A DNA stretch of 64,000 bases from Geobacter sp. (GTDB lineage Bacteria > Desulfobacterota > Desulfuromonadia > Geobacterales > Pseudopelobacteraceae). A program made the position numbers and the translations under genes. The notes under the pieces are model-generated. The model had not been told where the DNA came from and did not search any database. It saw only the letters and a list, made by a program, of their open reading frames with translations. Numbering within the stretch: the first letter of the stretch is position 1; the number at the start of each line of letters is the position of its first letter. The DNA lies in the NCBI GenBank assembly GCA_009885845.1, contig VFJW01000070.1:1-64000 (forward strand), written 5' to 3'. This document shows positions 59,777 to 64,000 of this stretch, piece after piece.

Positions 59777-60913
59777 TTACAGTGTCATTGAACCATTATC
59801 GATAATAACCCTCTCACTGCCGTCTGCCATGATCGCGGTCAGGGTCGGCTGATAGAATACATAATCCTCGTGGAACGGGGCGCTGACCGTCCCACCAAAG
59901 CCGGTGTTATCTCCCAGAGCGATATGAATCGTGCCGAGGATTTTCTCCGCCTCCAGTACATTGTCGGGGCGACTTGCCTTGTCGTTGGTGCCGATACCCA
60001 GCTCCGCTATGTTCCGGCAGTTGGCGTTTTCGGCAAATCTTCCTTCCAGCCTCGCCCGGTGGGGGTCATTTCCTTCTATCCGCACCACCACACCATTCTC
60101 TATCGTCAGCCGCACCGGTTCGTCCAGCTTGCGCGTCGGCCCCCATTCGATCACCATGGTCCCGTGACTTTTCCCTTCCATCGGAGCGAAATAAGCCTCG
60201 CCTGCCGGCAGATTACCGAAGCTTCCGGACGCCGTCAGCATGCCGTCATCCCCGCCGACGTGCCGTCCCTGTTTGCAGATCGTCATATCGGTGCCGTTGG
60301 GAGTAGTCACCCGGATCCATTCACCCCTGTTGACCGCTTCGACCAGGCGGGCAGTACGTGCAGCCATGGCGCTCCAATCAACGGTCATGGATGTATGGAA
60401 CATGTCCGGGTCGAAATGCGGCAGACTGGCGAAGCGACATCCGGCGGCGCAGGCCAGTGCACGATAGCGGGTATGACTGGTGGAGTTGTTGGAGAGGGCA
60501 ATGATGATCCCGACAACGTCCTCACGGTGTGCCAGTACAATCTCTCGTGCACGGGCGATTTCGTCAATCGTTGCGGCCTTGGCCAGCAGCTTTTCCAATA
60601 ATGATTCTGATCTCAATACCGTCATGATACGGTCACCGAAGGTTGCCCGCCAGACCTCAACCGGCGGTTCGACACCCGATGCCGCGGTAGCGGCGAATTC
60701 CACGAAGTCGCCACTGCCATATGTCTGCCTGGCGAAATCCGCCACTGCCCGGGCAGTGGCATTCAGTCGCGTCCGCCGGTCAAGATCAGACGCAGAAGGA
60801 GTCTCGTCGGGTCGAATGATGTCGCTGAATATCAGCACCCGTTCTCCCGGTTGTATGCCCATATTGGTTTCAAAGAGAGAGCGAAACGCTTCGTCAAGAT
60901 TGTGGACCATCAT
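59777..60913 (-). CDS. M29-family aminopeptidase
   Basis: The 378-residue protein matches thermophilic-type aminopeptidases of family M29: candidate metal ligands in FAPMEGKSHG, FAENANCRNIAELGIGTN, GTIHIALGDNTGFGG and the His-x-Asp of PFHEDYVF near the C-terminus. It would release N-terminal residues from peptides in the cytoplasm using a two-metal site. The start is uncertain among ATG 60913, 60910 and an upstream codon; GGGAG about 11 bases upstream favours 60913. Confidence 0.85.
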   Translation of the reverse strand: MMVHNLDEAFRSLFETNMGIQPGERVLIFSDIIRPDETPSASDLDRRTRLNATARAVADFARQTYGSGDFVEFAATAASGVEPPVEVWRATFGDRIMTVLRSESLLEKLLAKAATIDEIARAREIVLAHREDVVGIIIALSNNSTSHTRYRALACAAGCRFASLPHFDPDMFHTSMTVDWSAMAARTARLVEAVNRGEWIRVTTPNGTDMTICKQGRHVGGDDGMLTASGSFGNLPAGEAYFAPMEGKSHGTMVIEWGPTRKLDEPVRLTIENGVVVRIEGNDPHRARLEGRFAENANCRNIAELGIGTNDKASRPDNVLEAEKILGTIHIALGDNTGFGGTVSAPFHEDYVFYQPTLTAIMADGSERVIIDNGSMTL

Positions 60914-61067
60914 AGTAGTAATTACTCCCGGAAAAGATATGGAATTTAGCTGATACTTACGCATATAGCACGAAGAGCATAAAAGGTAAAACCGCTTGAT
61001 AATGCAGTAACATCTCCCTCTGTTTTTTCCTTGATTTATAGGGTGTTATTATGATAATCATGCATAC

Positions 61068-61075
61068 TGTATACA
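61068..61075. promoter_or_regulatory. TGTATACA palindrome upstream of sfrB
   Basis: The octamer sits in an AT-rich region 74 bp before the sfrB start, followed by a half site TTCTGTA. It is a candidate operator. The same octamer occurs upstream of the ribbon-helix-helix gene. Confidence 0.3.
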
Positions 61076-61148
61076 ATTCTGTAAAATTATTTTATTCAAC
61101 AATTGCAAGTACTTAACCCTTCATTTCGGGTTGGCTGCGGAGGTTTTT

Positions 61149-63173
61149 GTGGCACAGGTCGTTTTTTCCACATGGGGCGGGAACACCGTCGATAACAGGA
61201 ATTTATCAGGTGAAGCAGAGCCGGTTTCGTTCAAGCTTCCGGTTGCTTTCGACGGAGAGCGCCCGTTGCGTGCGTTTATGGGATGGGATGGGATCATCCT
61301 GTTCGACAAGTATGTTGACGTGCCGGCGATGACAGCTGAATACATGAAGCGAGTACAGACGCTGTACTGCTGCGGCCGCTGCACACCCGGCAAAAAGGGC
61401 ACCAAGGTTCTGATGGACCTGTTCCAGAACGTGCTGACCGGTAAGGCCACTGAGTCTGATCTGGATACGGTGGGTGACCTGGCAGAACTGCTGAAAAACT
61501 GCAAGTGTACCCTTTGTCAAAGTGCTACGGTACCGGTATTTGATGCGGTTACCCACTATCGAGCCGATTTTCTGGCCTACATTAACAGCGCCTGCGGACC
61601 GAATACCGAGAAGGCGGAATATATCCACAAGATCACGGCGCCCTGCATGGACAAGTGCCCCTCTCATATCGACATTCCCAAGTACATAGAAGAAATTAAA
61701 AACTACCAGTACAGTGAGGCACTTGCCACCATCCGCGAAAATATGCCGATGCCGGCTGTCTGCGGCCGGGTCTGCCCACATCCCTGTGAAACCGCCTGCC
61801 GTCGCAAAAACGTGGACGATGCCATCAATATCATGGTGCTGAAGCGTACCGCGGCGGACTATGAGTGGCAGCACAACCTCACACCGCCGATGCAGCCAAA
61901 ACCGGCCAAAAGCAAGACGGTTGCCATCGTCGGTGCTGGCCCTGCCGGTCTGGCATGCGCCTACTATCTGGGGCTGGAAGGGTACAAATCAACCATTTTT
62001 GAGGCTCTGCCTGAAGGGTACGGCGGAGGTATGATTGCGGTCGGGATTCCGGCCTACCGCATGCCGCGCCACATTCTCCAGCGCGATGTGGACATCATCG
62101 AATCGGTTGGCTCAGAGATCAAATATAATATGCGAGTCGGCAAAGACATCACCCTGCCGGAACTTAAACAGCAATATGACGCCGTATTCCTGGCTCCCGG
62201 CGCACACCGCTCCAAGCCGATGGGTGTTGAGGGCGAAGACAAGGGGTATAAAGGTTTTCTCTCCGGCGGCATCGATTTCCTGCGTGAGGCGTATCTCGGC
62301 AATCCGACCGGCATGGGCAAGAAGGTCTGCGTGGTCGGCGGCGGCAACACCGCTATCGACTGTGTGCGGGTTGCACTGCGTGAAGGCGCCGAAGAGTCCA
62401 TTCTGCTCTACCGCCGCTCCCGTAAGGAGATGCCGGCTGACGTGTGGGAGGTTGACGGTGCTGATGAAGAAGGGGTCCGTTTTGAATTCCAGGTCCTCCC
62501 GACCAGGGTCGTTGTTGACGCAGCTGATCAGGTGACCGGTGTCGAATGTGTCCGCATGGCCATGGGCGAGCCCGATGCCTCGGGTCGTCGTCGTCCCGAA
62601 CCGGTGCCCGGCAGCGAATTCATCGTTGAGTGCGATACCATTATCCCGGCCATCGGCCAGGATCCGGATCTCGGTTTCATCCCGCCGGATATGGGCATCG
62701 ACGTCACCAAATGGAACACGGTCGTTACCAAATACCTGCCGCTGAAGGATGCCGCCGGCAAAGATCTGAAGGATGGCATGGGTAACATGCTTTCCCGTTC
62801 ACTGATCACCGATTGCGACGGCGTATTCGCCGGTGGTGATGCCGAAATCGGGCCGTTGACGGTTGTGGCCTGCATCGGCAATGCCCACCGCGCCGCTCTG
62901 GTAATTCAGCGCTGGCTGGAAGAGGGTAAGGCGTATCTTTCTGAACAGGATATTTTTGATGACCTGCTGACCTATCTGGGAGTCTACGACAAAGGGGAGA
63001 ATGTCCCCTGGCTTGACTCAAGCGATCGTGCCAACCAGAAAGAGGTTCATGGCAGGGAGCGTGCCGCCAAGGGCAACTACCGTGAAGTCGAACTCGGTTT
63101 TAGCGATTCAACTGCACAGGCCGAGGCTGACCGGTGCCTCCGCTGCTACCGCATGGCGATGGTGGCACTGTAA
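61149..63173 (+). CDS. sfrB: SfrB-like NADPH-dependent oxidoreductase subunit (glutamate synthase small-subunit family)
   Basis: The 674-residue protein has an N-terminal Cys-rich domain (TLYCCGRCTPGKKG and CKCTLCQ), an Fe-S region (CMDKCPSHIDIP, CGRVCPHPCETACRR), an FAD site (VAIVGAGPAGLACAYYLG), an NADP site (VCVVGGGNTAIDCVRVALREG) and an FAD C-terminal motif (GVFAGGDAEIGP). In Geobacter the SfrAB complex oxidises NADPH and was first isolated as a soluble Fe(III) reductase. GGAGG 5 bases before GTG 61149 fixes the start. The partner gene follows 38 bp downstream. Confidence 0.88.
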   Translation: MAQVVFSTWGGNTVDNRNLSGEAEPVSFKLPVAFDGERPLRAFMGWDGIILFDKYVDVPAMTAEYMKRVQTLYCCGRCTPGKKGTKVLMDLFQNVLTGKATESDLDTVGDLAELLKNCKCTLCQSATVPVFDAVTHYRADFLAYINSACGPNTEKAEYIHKITAPCMDKCPSHIDIPKYIEEIKNYQYSEALATIRENMPMPAVCGRVCPHPCETACRRKNVDDAINIMVLKRTAADYEWQHNLTPPMQPKPAKSKTVAIVGAGPAGLACAYYLGLEGYKSTIFEALPEGYGGGMIAVGIPAYRMPRHILQRDVDIIESVGSEIKYNMRVGKDITLPELKQQYDAVFLAPGAHRSKPMGVEGEDKGYKGFLSGGIDFLREAYLGNPTGMGKKVCVVGGGNTAIDCVRVALREGAEESILLYRRSRKEMPADVWEVDGADEEGVRFEFQVLPTRVVVDAADQVTGVECVRMAMGEPDASGRRRPEPVPGSEFIVECDTIIPAIGQDPDLGFIPPDMGIDVTKWNTVVTKYLPLKDAAGKDLKDGMGNMLSRSLITDCDGVFAGGDAEIGPLTVVACIGNAHRAALVIQRWLEEGKAYLSEQDIFDDLLTYLGVYDKGENVPWLDSSDRANQKEVHGRERAAKGNYREVELGFSDSTAQAEADRCLRCYRMAMVAL

Positions 63174-63211
63174 GACCAAACAAACATTTAAGCTGCATGG
63201 AGATATACGGC

Positions 63212-64000
63212 ATGACACATACAGGACCCAGCGACAAGAGTACGACAGCAACACTGACTATCGACGGCACACAGGTAACGGTGCCTGTCGGTGCCACCAT
63301 CCTTGAAGCGGCTGCGGAATTAGGCATCAAAATCCCGACTCTCTGCTGGCTGAAAAAAGTCTCCACAACCGGTGCTTGCCGGATATGCATCGTCAAGGTT
63401 GAAGGTGTCGAACGCTTTATGACCGCCTGCAACACTCCGATCAAAGACGGCATTTCGGTCATCACGACGTCACCGGAACTGGAATCTGCCCGCAAGAAGA
63501 CCCTGGAACTGATGCTGGTCAATCATCCGTTGGACTGCCCGATCTGTGACGCCGCCGGGGAGTGTGACCTGCAGGATACCTGCTTCTCGCTCAAGGTCGA
63601 TAAAAACAGCTACGGTGCCGATCTGGAGCGACTACCGATCCGCTATGACTGGAAACTGCTGGAGAGTGACCCGAACCGCTGCATCCTTTGTGAAAAGTGC
63701 GTCAAGGTCTGCCGTGAAGTTGTCGGTCGTGAGGCGATCGAGGTTGTTGATCGCGGCGACAATACGATCATCGATACCAAAACCGGTCAGCCGCTTGACT
63801 GCGATTTCTGCGGCAACTGCATTGGTGCCTGCCCAACCGGAACCCTGATCAGCAGGCCGTTCAAATTCCGCGGTCGCCCCTGGACGTTCGAAGTGACCAA
63901 AAGTATCTGCGCATTCTGTTCATCCGGCTGCGAGATCGAATACCATACCTTACATGGTCGGGTAGAGCGTGTTTCCAGCTCCGATGACGGCTACAACAAG
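63212..64000 (+). CDS. sfrA: SfrA-like oxidoreductase alpha subunit (partial, runs off the window)
   Basis: The first 263 residues show a [2Fe-2S] ferredoxin domain (IPTLCWLKKVSTTGACRICIVKVEG), a His/Cys-rich NuoG-type segment (HPLDCPICDAAGECDLQD), two [4Fe-4S] motifs (CILCEKCVKVCRE, CDFCGNCIGACPTG) and the start of a molybdopterin-oxidoreductase-like domain (ICAFCSSGCEIEYH). This order is that of NuoG/formate-dehydrogenase-alpha-like proteins and of SfrA. GGAG 9 bases before the ATG. The 3' end is outside the window. Confidence 0.88.
   Translation, partial: MTHTGPSDKSTTATLTIDGTQVTVPVGATILEAAAELGIKIPTLCWLKKVSTTGACRICIVKVEGVERFMTACNTPIKDGISVITTSPELESARKKTLELMLVNHPLDCPICDAAGECDLQDTCFSLKVDKNSYGADLERLPIRYDWKLLESDPNRCILCEKCVKVCREVVGREAIEVVDRGDNTIIDTKTGQPLDCDFCGNCIGACPTGTLISRPFKFRGRPWTFEVTKSICAFCSSGCEIEYHTLHGRVERVSSSDDGYNK

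Overview
The window most resembles a chromosome segment of a Geobacter-type bacterium (Desulfuromonadota, Geobacterales). The evidence is an sfrB-sfrA type NADPH oxidoreductase pair at the right end, a nucleotidyltransferase of the family named after Geobacter GSU2403, a bacteriohemerythrin, many two-component receivers, a sigma-54 activator carrying an iron-hydrogenase-like sensor, and the radical SAM/DUF2344 protein next to an RNase G type gene. No rRNA, intact tRNA or CRISPR array was seen.

Layout. 1-0.7 kb: a truncated nuclease end and an HTH-less YgiT zinc-finger protein. 0.76-8.8 kb: a TetR-controlled RND efflux operon (regulator, adaptor, pump, TolC) with a PabB-PabC fusion gene inside it. 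8.9-16.3 kb: PfkB kinase, TPR lipoprotein, RodZ-like protein, receivers, a hybrid kinase, Usp, an FAD dehydrogenase and a hemerythrin. 16.3-19.2 kb: paired M16 proteases. 19.2-21.1 kb: an inserted toxin-antitoxin islet (mqsRA and a HigBA-like pair). 21.1-26.8 kb: mlaD-mlaF-mlaE and lon. 26.8-32.3 kb: a 20-codon cysteine peptide unit and a macA/macB efflux operon that has been split by a deaminase-ATPase fusion gene and by decayed TIR and caspase gene pieces. 32.3-37.9 kb: a defence/TA island with remnants of HsdR and KAP NTPase genes, half a tRNA-Asn, Fic with an opposing antitoxin, a heavily operator-decorated nucleotidyltransferase pair, and an orphan HsdM. 37.9-49.6 kb: housekeeping genes (HIT, M16, transglutaminase, diguanylate cyclase, rpe, rsmB, htpX, radical SAM, rng). 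49.7-58.7 kb: a second accessory region with a sigma-54 activator, higBA, a wHTH/AbiEii-like pair, a nuclease, a DUF4143 ATPase and recurring broken 5' ends of HNH endonuclease genes. 58.7-64 kb: pal, an M29 aminopeptidase and sfrBA.

The core genes cover efflux, outer-membrane lipid homeostasis, protein quality control, RNA maturation and redox metabolism. The accessory islets are dominated by toxin-antitoxin, restriction and TIR/caspase-type defence genes in every state from intact to fragmentary. The two most unusual things are (a) the five-fold recurrence of the same HNH gene start, each copy beside a different cargo gene, and (b) the defence islet lodged between macA and macB. Several toxin-type or regulator promoters place the predicted transcription start at the start codon, which suggests leaderless mRNAs.
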